A stretch of 64,000 bases of DNA from Anthopleura xanthogrammica (taxonomy: Eukaryota > Cnidaria > Anthozoa > Actiniaria > Actiniidae), in assembly GCA_964019055.1 (NCBI GenBank), contig OZ025207.1:14349357-14413356 (forward strand), read 5' to 3'. Within the stretch, counting starts at the first letter, position 1; each line of letters begins with the position of its first letter. The translations under genes were made by a program, and so were the position numbers. This document shows, one piece after another, positions 24,523-35,811 of this stretch. The notes beneath the pieces were generated by a model. It was not told where the DNA came from. It saw nothing but the letters and a program-made list of their open reading frames with translations, and did not search any database.

Positions 24523-26639
24523 CTTCCTGAAAATAATCTACCGACTCTCGCAATCCAAGAAAGTCGTAAATGCATTTTTAAAAGCAAAGATAAGATAATC
24601 ACGAATTTTCGCTTAGCAAATACTTTTCTTGCATACACAGCACAGTACTTCTGTTGAACAACATGTTTACACTAATAACCTCTAATAGAAATATTGCACA
24701 TAACAAGCGAAGAGAGTCATTGTGATTCGACATCAACATTAGCCTTAGAGGGGGGTCTTTTTAATTACCTTATATAATGACCCATTCAACACAACTCACC
24801 ACCAGGCCATTCCGATTCAAATGCATTGTTATTGAAATAATCGTTTCTTTTTCGATCTCTTTTGTCAAAATAAGTTAACCTTTTGTTCATTAACAAGGAA
24901 TCTCACCCTTTCTTTCATGTCCTGAGAATCGTTAGTATTTATTATCGTTGGTAGTATTTGGTGTGTTTACATATAATTGTTTATAGTAGACCTTGTTGCT
25001 TGGAATGACAAAACAACCAATTAACCATTTTTTTTCAATTAAACCATGTCACGAAACAAAAATCGATGTTGCAAGCTGCAAACATTTGTTGCAAAAAGTA
25101 AAAGCACTTAAAACTTTTTTGACAAGCAACCACAACTTGCAACATCAATTTTTCTTGCGCGACAAGTTGCTTGCGGAGTGGTAAAACGATCAACATTGTT
25201 CTGCAACTTGCAACGCAACAAGCTGCACGATTTTTTTTGTTGCATTTCGTGCAGCAAATTGCATCATCTAACATGGCTCGCGACATCGATTGCATGTATA
25301 AAATTGCGCGCAATGTTGCACCGTGTGTCCGTAGCTGTAGTCCTTCGCCAGAGCAAAAATAAAGACGCCGGCCAATTAACTTTACTAAAGTCAAGGGGTC
25401 CATCAAAATATCAATATCACAGGGTAGTATCTACTAAATCTCAGATACATTTTCAATGGCGTTTCTCTTGAGACAAATGATCCCCTTAAAAGAAATATTT
25501 CAGTTTTGCAAATGTTCAGGTTTCTATTTATTTGGCATTCATGCTAAGATAAAATCTGTCCTAGTTAAGGCTCAATCTTTACTTTGTCTGAAAGACTCCT
25601 CGAGAAGCTGGAGGGAAAAAGTCTACATGTGATAAAATAAATTCTGATAATAGTTACGATAACTTCGTGTTTAACTTTTAAAAGTTGTTAAACTGATCGT
25701 TTGAAAAAAGTAAATTATTTGTTCTTGTCGATGAGAAAAACGAACAAAATAGTTGACCTGATGAAATCAGTTTTGGCGGGAAAACAGACGCGTCTACAAA
25801 TGTACTCATGCGCAGACGTTTCTCGATGGCGTACATCTGTGGCCTACCTACGCAACAAACAAACAACCCCAGAAATTTTCATTAAATCCAGCTTCAGTCA
25901 TTTCATGTCAATATTATTTTTCTTTAACAGTAAGGGTGATTATTTCTAAAATGTAATAATTAAGTTTCTAATTAAATTGGACTGCCTGTGGTGAGAATAC
26001 CCCGATTGACCAAGTCATAAAACGGTCAAGCAGGGGTCGGTCGTTTCAGTGGTATTAATTTCTGAAGTTTGTCTAAATTAATAGTTTATTTAGAGTCGCG
26101 TGGAAAAAGAAAGACAGATTCAGCATGGGAAATACTGAGCAACAAAATTAAGTACTCCTACTGCAGAATAAACTAAAAAAATACTACAGTTGTAATAAAA
26201 AGGTAAATTTTACACCGTAAAAAATAAGAAAGATCACTTACTGACGTTTCGGACGCTAGTCCTTCGTCGTAAAAAAATACTATGGGAGAAGACATTAGTG
26301 CAATTAATGGATCAATTCAAGCTTTTAAAATCATATTCGCAGTAAACGTTTTTTTGGGGGGAAACTATAAGCTATGGATTTAAAAAAATGCCGAGAATGT
26401 AAAAAATGGCTATCTAAATCTAATGAAGGAAACTAGGAAGAAAGATTTTCTTTTGAGGCATTCTGGGACGGAAGAGAGAATGAAAAACCTTCCACTTTCC
26501 TTTGCATTGAGTCGGTGATCCAAGAAGTTGTCGTGCCAGTGAGCTAATCCATGAGGAGAAAGCAAATATTGAACGTATGCTAAAGTACCAAACAAAACAA
26601 AAACAAAACCGATTTTATAGAACCTTGAAACAACTTCTG
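24523..26639. other. Gene-free stretch with small foldbacks
   Basis: No gene is recognised. At 25060-25155 aaaaatcgatgttgcaag pairs with cttgcaacatcaattttt. The surrounding 300 bp is peppered with ttgcaacttgc-like words, probably degraded MITE sequence. Confidence 0.45.
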
Positions 26640-27480
26640 GTGGTGATCTACGTGAGGGCACGCTTATCTCACAGATGGAGCTGATCAAAGTCAGGGTATG
26701 ACTAACTCACAGATGGAACCCTGAAACATCCTCTGGGCTGATCTAAGTCAGGGCACGACTAACTCACAGATGGAACCCTGAAACATCCTCTGGGCTGATC
26801 TAAGTCAGGGCACGGCTAACTCACAGATGGAACCCTGAAACATCCTCTGGGCTGATCTAAGTCAGGGCACGGCTAACTCACAGATGGAACCCTGAAACAA
26901 TCTCTGGGCTGATCTAAGTCAGGGCACGGCTAACTCACAGATGGAACCCTGAAACAACCTCTGGGCTGATCTAAGTCAGGGCATGACTAACTCACAGTTG
27001 GAACCCTGATAGAACCTCTGGGCTGATCTAAGTAAGGGCATGACTAACTCACAGATGGAACCCTGATAGAACCTCTGGGCTGATCTAAGTTAGGGCATGA
27101 CTAACTCACAGATGGAACCCTGAAACAATCTCTGGGCTGATCTAAGTCAGGGTATGACTAACTCACAGATGGAACCCTGATAGAACCTCTGGGCTGATCT
27201 AAGTAAGGGCATGACTAACTCACAGATGGAACCCTGATAGAACCTCTGGGCTGATCTAAGTTAGGGCATGACTAACTCACAGATGGAACCCTGATAGAAC
27301 CTCTGAGCTGATAAAAGTCAGAGCACGGCTAACTTACAGATCGAACCCTGAAAAAACCTCTGCCCTGATCTAAGTCAGGGCATGACTAACTCACAGATAG
27401 ATAGGCACCCTAATACCACCTGTGGGCTGATCAAAGTCAGCACACAGCTAAATCGCAGAACGAATTTGAATTCAGCATGT
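26640..27480 (-). repeat. 57-bp satellite derived from a SINE tail
   Basis: About 14 head-to-tail copies of a 57-bp unit containing ggaaccctgaaacaacctct and gggctgatctaagtcagggc. On the minus strand the unit reads atctgtgagttagtcatgcc then ctgacttagatcagcccaga, which is the 3' part of the SINE seen at 41345-41575 and 50866-51062. The right edge (about 27418-27470) continues into further SINE body, showing that the array grew from an inserted SINE. Confidence 0.85.
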
Positions 27481-28317
27481 TACGTTTTGCGGAGGGGGAA
27501 AAATATGTAGGTTATAGCCGGAAGCGTTCAATCGCCATAATCGTGTTGCTGTGCATATTGTAGCCGTATCTGCCGAAGAAGATTGTGCAAATCGTTTTTT
27601 CCAGTCAAAGTCAGAGTAAATAGAAAAACCGGAAGCAAAGAGTCATAAACCTGCTGTAATGAATCATGAAACTATTTAACAAGATAAGTCGGTATTTCTT
27701 GATCGATTAGATCCACACACGCGGCATCCGCTGTGCACAAATATCGCTGATAAGAAGAGCTGCAAACCAACCAGACGTCCTATCGCAAAAAAGCTGATTT
27801 ACTACAGATAAACATGGGAATAATTATCCTATCGCATTTGAAGATTAAAAGCGTCTATATCTCTCGAATCTGAGTGAGTAGAGTTAGCAGTGAATGCCCT
27901 TAGAGCACGGAGTTTTGATCAAAAATGGGGGGGGGGGGGAGTGAAATTTGTATCGTCCAACTTGTTGAAACCCAAAATTGGTGAGTGCAAGTATCGGACC
28001 CTACCTTTGATCTCCAAATATTCAGTGTATATAATTCAGTGCTCGGTGCTTTAAATGAAAATTACTTCAAAGCAATAAGATATATGATATTATTACAGGC
28101 GTATTTTGCGGCATTTCTTGTTTTGCACAAACACCCAAACATTTTTCATTTATTTTTGATCTTTTCAAAACATTGACGTCACTAGCTAATCAAATCGTTA
28201 CATCTACACTTATATTCTAATACAAAAACAGCATCGAATTTCTAATATTTTAACCGCTTCTCCTGGTTTATATTAAATTGGGAAAATTGAGTTTTAGTTT
28301 ACGTGTTTTGAGAATCG
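27481..28317. other. Gene-free stretch
   Basis: No gene is recognised. A G12-type run lies near 27928. Confidence 0.45.
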
Positions 28318-28563
28318 AGGTTGGTGTAGCAGTAGTCCACTTGTCTCTCACCTCTGGGGTCTCGGGTTTGATTTCTAGCTGGACTTGGCATCACACTGAC
28401 ATGCGAGTAGAGTTTGTTAGATCAGACTCCCTTAATTCAAGGGTTTTTCTCCAGGTTCACCGGTTTTCCACTCTCCACGAAACGCAAAAAAAGTAAATTA
28501 CAGGTCGATCTGTGATTTAACCGTGCCCTATTAGAACAACCCAGAAGTTGTTTCAGGATTCGA
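28318..28563 (+). mobile_element. tRNA-derived SINE
   Basis: The head has an A-box-like gtagcagtagtccacttgtc and a B-box-like cgggtttgatttc. The body carries gagtagagtttgttagatca and agggtttttctccaggttca. The tail has gatctgtgatttaaccgtgc and cccagaagttgtttcagg. The order of modules matches the copies at 41345 and 50866. Confidence 0.7.
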
Positions 28564-31523
28564 TACTCAATGGAGGTTTTTAAAATCAGTGCTTTTCGAT
28601 TACAACTGATTTGGATGCATTTAGAACTAGATTTTTAGATACTTTATTAGATATCTCCAAACTTTCAGCTGTCTGCCGTGCGTTTATAGCTTGCAACAAG
28701 AACAAAAGACTTCGGGACAGAACGGAAATAGCCTTTCGGTCCAGTCTAGATTACAAACACAGCCAAACAACTCAAGCCGTTTTTAGATTGTTTTATCTAA
28801 GGAACTCAGCATCTGGAATCTTCCACGTCTGTTTTGACTAAGCGTTTCTCACGAATCTCGTACAGTTTTGACCAGTATCTGCTAGTTTGTTAGTACTCAG
28901 TGTCTGTTGTTTTTAAGGAGGATGTTTGCAATAGAATGATAGATATATTTGGATGTGTTGCAGCCACACGGACTAGCCGAGTCCAATGATCATGAAAAGG
29001 AAAGAGATCGAGAAAAAAGGAAAGAAAGAAAAATAATTAATGAAAAGGAAGAGAGAACTGAGAAAGGAAAGAAGGAAGGAAGGAAAGTAGGAAAGAAGGA
29101 ATTAAGGGAGCAGAGAAGGAAGGACAGAAAAAAACCCACACAAATATCACTGACAAATATTTAGAACTAGAACATGGTTGCGTGAGAGTGTGAAGAAATA
29201 TCTGCCCAAAATCCTTTCTAAATAAATAAGCGTGCTTCTTATCACTGTTTATATCTTATCCGCAAACGTGATGGTATGTATGTATGCTTAGTGACTCTAT
29301 CCTCTGGTAGACTAAGTTACTCTTCGTTGTCATAGCTTTTAACTAAGGTCGACTTAACTTAGTTTAATGCGCGTCTAGTTCTTTCTTAAGCACAGAAAAG
29401 CATCCATTTTTGTTACATTTTCACATCCTCTAAGTATATAGCTTAGTGTTATTTAACTTAAGTCCTTTCTTCGTGTTTCTCATAAGCGCTTTAAGCAAAT
29501 CTTAAGTAAAAGACGCTTGGAGCAAATATCTTTGTAATAAACAGCCCCGTCAAACATTTTTCGTGAAAGCAAAGGACGTGAAAGCAAGGACGATTTTTGC
29601 TGTACTAATTCGTATTTCTTTCCAAGGGTCTACCCCTTATTTATGTACTGAATTCTAGTAACATAATAAACTGTAAATGAGGAACATTCTAGGTGAAAAA
29701 GTATTGTGTAACACGAAACCTAAATTTTTCATCTTGACGAACATTAACGGCGCCAAAAACGGGACAGAGAGAGAGTTATATTATACGGCAAGCAAAGATG
29801 AAAGCGGGTAGTAATGAAACTCCTACACAGGAGGAAAAGATATAAAATATAAAGTTAGAATGTCAGAAAAGAGGAAGTAGATAAGGAAGAGTTACTCTGA
29901 AAGCATGTAATTAAGGAATAATTCATAAAAAGATGAAAAAATACAGTTTGGAAAGACGAAACATTGGAGTCTAACGCCACTGAAATTTGTGGCATAAAAT
30001 TTATTATTTCAATTTTTCACTAGAAAAAAAAATGTTTACAGGAAAAAGAAAAAATGTTCGAAGAATTGCGAAGAAAATTATTTAAGAGAAATCTTGGTTG
30101 TTTGAAGAAATCAAAATATTGCAGTTATTAAAAAAGGAAATTAAAATGTAGAAATACTTCTGTTTCCCCCAGAACCTTTCGCCAATCTTGTTTGACATTT
30201 TTGTGTCATTTTCATTAAATTTATGGAAATATTGTAATGAAGTTTGACGGAATAACATATGTCGGTGCGATCAATTTGTTTTGTTTTGAAAATAACCTTT
30301 TAATCATGTGGAAATATTGATTATAATCAAACGCTTCCATAAAACTTAAGTAAAACAGTAATTGCTCATTTGAGCTTGGATACAGGAGTAGATACGGTAG
30401 GAGTTGGATACCCGAGGTATTGTAGCTCTTAAATGGCTTCCGTGTTGGACCAATCAGAGAGAAGGATATTTGTCAACAGCGAATCGGGATACTTGGATGC
30501 AGAAGCCATTCGAGTCTCGATGTATTTGACGCTCCTAGCCATAACAAATCTGCGAGGCAAGGTTGCCAAGGTTGCTAAGGGACGAAAGAAAGAAAACTGA
30601 CAAAAGAAACTAACGAAAGGAGGAACGAACGAACGAAGAAAATAAAGTTGCACGAACCAAACGAGCGAACTAAATATTGAAAAAAAAGAAACTAAATAAA
30701 GCTAAAGCAGAGTAAGGCTTTTTTTTGTCATGTAGATAATCCAATCGATAATCGAAGAGACAGGATGCGAACGTGGGTAGCACTAGATTGTTTTATTCAG
30801 TATTTCTGTCTATACTTATATCACCCTTTCAAAAAAGTCACGAACCAAATTATTTTTATAGCACTTTTATACTTTATATAATCCATTGACTTACTTAAAG
30901 GGATTAAGGTTTCTCTTGTTCTGGGATCAAAATTGCAGGTTTTTCTGCAGGTTTCAAACCACGATAATAATAATAAAATATTATAAAAAATCTGTTCCTT
31001 CCAATGACAATTTTTGATTTATATTTAGCACGGATTGCCTACAGATAATATTGAAATATTGATTTCAGAATTCAATCAGCTTAACAGCAACAACTAATGA
31101 ACACGTACTAGAATTTCCTAACATACAAAAGATGTTTCATTTTCAAGCAAATATTTAGTACATATTATAAATCACTTACGATAGAGTAACAAGTGAACAG
31201 CGCATGCGTAACAACATCTATGACAAAAAGAATCTCCTGACATGGGATTGAATAAACATGTTGCCGAACGGAAACATTTTAGGTTTCTTGATTTAGATTT
31301 TAAGTGGTTTGAACGTTTTGTATCAGTCAAATTTATAAGTTTATTGATATTTTTAGGCTTGGTATAAGCTGTAGCATTCCGTGACGTCACGAGGCGGTGA
31401 GTTTCAACGTGAAAGTAATCACCGTTGTACACTAATCAAAGCGCTAAGTGATGTAAGTCGATTCTTGCCTCACGACCAAGAGAATGTTTTGAATTCATTT
31501 AATGAAGATAATATGAACCAAGG
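28564..31523. other. Gene-free stretch
   Basis: About 3 kb with no recognised gene. A purine-rich gaaaggaaag tract lies at 28995-29130, and a gaacgaacgaac microrepeat lies near 30625. The right end leads into the promoter of the second GPCR. Confidence 0.45.
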
Positions 31524-31530
31524 TATATAA
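31524..31530 (+). promoter_or_regulatory. Candidate TATA box of the second GPCR
   Basis: TATATAA in the context ccaaggtatataaacaac predicts a start near 31555. That would give an 880-nt leader to the ATG at 32434, or a shorter one if a leader intron is removed. A candidate donor is cag|gtgaatg near 32021. No coding exon is seen between, so the assignment to this gene is inferred from position. Confidence 0.4.
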
Positions 31531-32433
31531 ACAACAGTCGCCGAAATTATTGACGGAAGCGGCTCGATAATATTCTGACCAAGACGGACTGCCAAGACAC
31601 GAGCAAGATGACTCAGACTGGGATCTAGACGGTACAGAGAGCCGAAAACTTCACAATATTATTGAAGTTGCAACTGTGAAGGAGAAGAAGTTCAGAAGCT
31701 TGATTTGTTTGAAGATTAATATTGGTGTATTCATTAGGAACGAAGAGAACCAGCGGTTAAGGAGTGAGGTCAGAGAATTTCGCCTGGGAAATCAAGAACC
31801 AAAAAGTTATTGAATCCAAAAACTGGAATCTTCAATTAGATAAGAAAGCCGTTGGGAGAGAGGTTATTGAAAAGAAACGTTGTTTTGGATAGGAGAGAGA
31901 AATTGCTACAGACATAACAACATTTATCGGATTTATTAAAAACTCTATGAGTGAGTATTAATGCTGTAGAGCCGAGGCGTAAACAAACGACGACAAGACC
32001 TCTGGCAGCGTTGCACTTGCAGGTGAATGAAGGTTCGTCTAAAACTCCGAGATACTTACGGCTAAAGACGTAATCACAGTGATGGGTTATTGTAATCTAT
32101 TGATACCTTAGGGACGTTATAGGCTGAGTTTCTGTGAGAGAATCTTCAGATCCAGATGGTTGGTAGATATGTTAAAAGCTCCCTTGTGGTGATCTATCTG
32201 GACCAACGCTGACGGAGTGGGAAATAACCATCAGGCCTTCGGGAATGGACAGTTAGCCAACAAAGGGCTCAAGAAACCTTTAATGGAAAGTTAAGAGCAG
32301 TGGCCTGGAGTGTTCCTGTTTCATATTCAAGTAGGACAAAAACTGTTAGTAAAAATATACACACACACACATTAAAGAAAACAGCAGACCATCACGTTCA
32401 TTCGTGGCCTAGCGGTTGCAGAATTCTTCGCTA

Positions 32434-34353
32434 ATGTCGGTCATGGAGGACACTTCAAATACTAGTTTTTTGAATTTAACACTTGAAAAAGACACTGCTT
32501 GTTCTGGGGAGACTTTTGAATTCAGGATGACGAAATACGCATTTTATGGCGTCATTTTTATTATCAGTTTTATTGGGAATTCCTTCGTTTGTGTAGTGGT
32601 GTGGAGAAAAGCTGGAATGAAGACAGTGATGAATTACTTCCTCGTCAATCTTGCCGCCGCTGACCTTGCGTTCACTGTGATTTGCATCCCTTTTGACCTT
32701 CCTGTCCAAGAAAACAGCTACAAATGGCCTTTTCACGAATCACTTTGTATGGTCATATTTCCACTTCAGACAATGTGTGCCTTTGCATCGGTTTTTACTC
32801 TGGCGGCGATCAGTTTGAGTAGATTTCGCGCAGTCGTGCATCCAATGAAACGTCAACTCAACCTACCAGCTACGCGACTTGTTATTTGTGTTATATGGGC
32901 GTCATCGCTTGTGTTCGTGATTCCTTATGGTCTTGTTCTCCGTGTGAATACAGAGACTTACCAGTGTGAAGAAGACTGGCCGCAACCTGCGTACCTCTAT
33001 CGCAGGACATACACAGTCAGTATCTTTATTGTACAATACCTAATTCCCCTAGTTCTCATCTTCTGGGCTTATGTGAGGATCTATTTAGAGATGGCGGCAA
33101 GCTCTGCACGGTATCATCAATGCACGCGCAATGAACATGCAATGGAGACACGGAAAGTCCTTCGTACATCTATCGCAGTGACGGTTCTTTTTGCCATCTG
33201 CATGTTGCCCAATCACGTTGTCTGGTTAATGATGGATTTCATTGAAGATAACAGGTTCATTGGTTGTAGTAGTTGGCTAGTAGTGGCTAATATTTGTGTG
33301 TTTGCTAACAGCGCGGCGGATCCTATTGTCTACACTGTGTTCCATGAGAAATACAGGAAAGAGTTCGTACGATTTGTCACTGGAATCTGTAGGTTATGCA
33401 CAGGGAAGAGGAGGAATGATAACCTGGAGGTTACTGTGACGTATTATGGTAATACGTACAACGAATGCAGTTATCACTACCATGGAAACAAGTTGAGATT
33501 GCCATCAAATTCGAGTGTGAACTCGGGACTTGACGATACAAGAGACTTGAGTCATGGCAATCATCGTTGTCATGGAAACAACTTGAGATTGACACCTAGC
33601 ACGAGTACAAACTCGGTACTTGACGATACAAGAACTTTGAATGATGGTAATCATCATTGCCATGGAAACCAGCTAACATTGTCTCCTAACACGAGTACGA
33701 ACTCAGTACTTGATGATACAAGCAATTTGAATAATGGTAATCATTATTGCCATGGAAACCAGCTAACATTGTCTCCTAACACGAGTACGAACTCAGTACT
33801 TGATGATACAAGCAACCTGAATGATGGTAATCATCATTGCCATGGAAACCAGCTAACATTGTCTCCTAACACGAGTACGAAATCAATACTTGATGATACA
33901 AGCAATTTGAATAATGGTAATCATTATTGCCATGGAAACCAGCTAACATTGTCTGCTAACACGAGTACGAACTCAGTACTTGATGATACAAGCAACCTGA
34001 ATGATGGTAATCATCATTGCCATGAAAACCAGCTAACATTGTCTCCTAACACGAGTACGAACTCAATACTTGATGATACAAGAAACTTGAATGATGGTAA
34101 TCATCATTGTCATGGAAACCAGCTAACAGTGTCTCCTAACACGAGTACGAACTCAATACTTGATGATACAAGAAACTTGAATGATGGTAATCATCATTGC
34201 CATGGAAACCAGCTAACAGTGTCTCCTAACACGAGTACGAACTCAGTACTTGATGATACAAGAAACTTGAATGATGGTAATCATTATGATCAACATTGTA
34301 CTAACGAAGCCAACGCTAAACTAACAACTAACAGTAACACGGTAGTTAGTTGA
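32434..34353 (+). CDS. Peptide-type class A GPCR with repeated cytoplasmic tail
   Basis: A single exon of 639 codons from the first ATG; upstream in-frame codons begin with TTG at 32416. N-terminal sequons include N9 and N14. Landmarks are N49 in TM1, LAAAD with D77 in TM2, C105-C178 disulfide, Q112 at position 3.32, SRF (129-131) in place of DRY, ECL2 CEEDWP (178-183), FAICMLP (253-259) in place of CWxP, and DPIVY (296-300) in TM7. Q3.32 and the CxExWP-like loop are features of neuropeptide receptors of the NPY/NPFF/orexin/tachykinin group, so a peptide ligand is inferred. C319 and C322 may be palmitoylated. From residue 349 to 618 the tail is nine 30-residue repeats, making it about 290 residues longer than usual. 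It is intronless and has no operon-like neighbour. Confidence 0.95.
   Translation: MSVMEDTSNTSFLNLTLEKDTACSGETFEFRMTKYAFYGVIFIISFIGNSFVCVVVWRKAGMKTVMNYFLVNLAAADLAFTVICIPFDLPVQENSYKWPFHESLCMVIFPLQTMCAFASVFTLAAISLSRFRAVVHPMKRQLNLPATRLVICVIWASSLVFVIPYGLVLRVNTETYQCEEDWPQPAYLYRRTYTVSIFIVQYLIPLVLIFWAYVRIYLEMAASSARYHQCTRNEHAMETRKVLRTSIAVTVLFAICMLPNHVVWLMMDFIEDNRFIGCSSWLVVANICVFANSAADPIVYTVFHEKYRKEFVRFVTGICRLCTGKRRNDNLEVTVTYYGNTYNECSYHYHGNKLRLPSNSSVNSGLDDTRDLSHGNHRCHGNNLRLTPSTSTNSVLDDTRTLNDGNHHCHGNQLTLSPNTSTNSVLDDTSNLNNGNHYCHGNQLTLSPNTSTNSVLDDTSNLNDGNHHCHGNQLTLSPNTSTKSILDDTSNLNNGNHYCHGNQLTLSANTSTNSVLDDTSNLNDGNHHCHENQLTLSPNTSTNSILDDTRNLNDGNHHCHGNQLTVSPNTSTNSILDDTRNLNDGNHHCHGNQLTVSPNTSTNSVLDDTRNLNDGNHYDQHCTNEANAKLTTNSNTVVS
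33478..34287 (+). repeat. Nine in-frame 90-bp repeats inside the GPCR
   Basis: Units start every 90 bp from 33478 and encode variants of CHGNQLTLSPNTSTNSVLDD followed by TSNLNDGNHH. The first two units are diverged and units 3-9 are close to identical. Units ending NNGNHY (3, 5) alternate with NDGNHH (4, 6), implying a 180-bp doublet was duplicated. No frameshift or stop occurs. Confidence 0.97.
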
Positions 34354-34856
34354 TACTGACAAAATGCTGCTTGACAGCTGAACTGCCCTTTGTAGGCCGA
34401 CCATATTATTTCTCGCATCAATGGACTAATCAGACTAATGACGGTTGAATAAGCCAAGAAGGGATTATGCAAAAGATTTCGACAAGGAACTGTCTGCTTT
34501 TTCGAAATATTTTGAGCTACTAAAAATGGAATGAGTTTTAATCTATAGACTGAAATATATAATAAAGCAAATAAGTGAACCAGAAACTATTATAAAATGA
34601 AAAAAATATTTAATAAAGTTCATTGTATTTCAGTTTGGACTTTAAATTGAAAGAAAATTTAATGAAAAGAAGTAAATGAGGATGGTTTTTTGATTGAACA
34701 TGAAAGAAAAATGACGAAATAGAAAGAAAATATAATAAAAAAATATAAGAAATTTGGCTAAAGCGGGAATCCCGAAAATTTGAAGCAAATTTGTCACGTA
34801 TTATACTATAAGCGTGACTTTTCATTTTGATTGAGTGAATCATACGAGAATACCAG
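34354..34856. other. 3' flank of the second GPCR
   Basis: AT-rich. It contains aataaa-type words near 34560 and 34611 that could serve as polyadenylation signals. No other gene is seen. Confidence 0.4.
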
Positions 34857-35045
34857 TGAGAAACCATTTAAATGTTACGTATTGTCGTACCGGCAGTGGG
34901 AAGCCATTTAAATGTTACTTATTGTCGTACCGGTAGTGGGAAGCCATTTAAATGTTACGTATTGTCGTACCGCTAGTGGGAAGCCATTTCAATGTTACGT
35001 ATTGTCGTACCGGCAGTGGGAAGCCATTTAAATGTTACGTTTGTC
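34857..35045. repeat. 40-bp minisatellite
   Basis: Between four and five copies of a 40-bp unit (core gggaagccatttaaatgtta, with attgtcgtaccgg), with single-base differences. Confidence 0.93.
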
Positions 35046-35811
35046 TTAACGTATACCACCACCTGCCGTATCACACAATGCATTAAAAGAGAAAAATAAT
35101 CATTCTTGGCTTCTCTGAATCCAACTTCGTATTCAATCACCAACTTCTGATGATCCCAGAAAACATATTTAAATAAAAATCGATTTTGCTGTCTTTATAA
35201 TTCCATTACTATCCTAATATTCATGATACAGTATCAAACTGTATAGATATTTGAAATTATATTATTTGAGAAAACATCCATACCTCCAAAAACTATCCCC
35301 CCTTCCCCCAACATACACTTGGCGAGGAATTTGTTTTAGAATCCTGAAAAGGGAAGCCACCCCTTATCCAAACTAAACTTTGCATAATCCCATTTGGACA
35401 TCCCATTTTGTCGATTCTATTTCCCTATCCCATTTCCAGTGCATGTAAATAATATAAATAATTCCAGTTCCCATTTTATCCCCCTTCATGCCATGAGGTA
35501 TGGCTGTTTCCTGGAATCAAAATTTTTAGTATAATTTTAGACTTGAATATAGAGTTTCGAGTGCTGTGATTGTTCGAGCGACCAGTGATTATGAGACAAG
35601 ATTCACTGCTTGAGCAGTGATTACGAGGTATACCAAAGTTTGCCAGAGCAGAAATAATACTAAAACGCTTTTCTTATCCTGAATTTTGTCTTTTCTCTGA
35701 TATTCAAGTCTAAAAAATTACTAAAATAATTATTCACCTCAGGCTTAGTGAATACGGTGAATATTTATTTACCGATATTCAATGCGGCTGAGGTGAATTA
35801 TTGTTCAATAA
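35046..35811. other. MPPE1 3' flank with two foldbacks
   Basis: At 35533-35719 aattttagacttgaatat pairs with atattcaagtctaaaaaatt. At 35726-35803 ataattattcacctcag pairs with ctgaggtgaattatt, placing a hairpin 8 nt beyond the MPPE1 stop, within its 3'UTR. A TTTATT at 35764 is AATAAA on the minus strand and may be the polyadenylation signal. The rest is non-coding. Confidence 0.5.
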
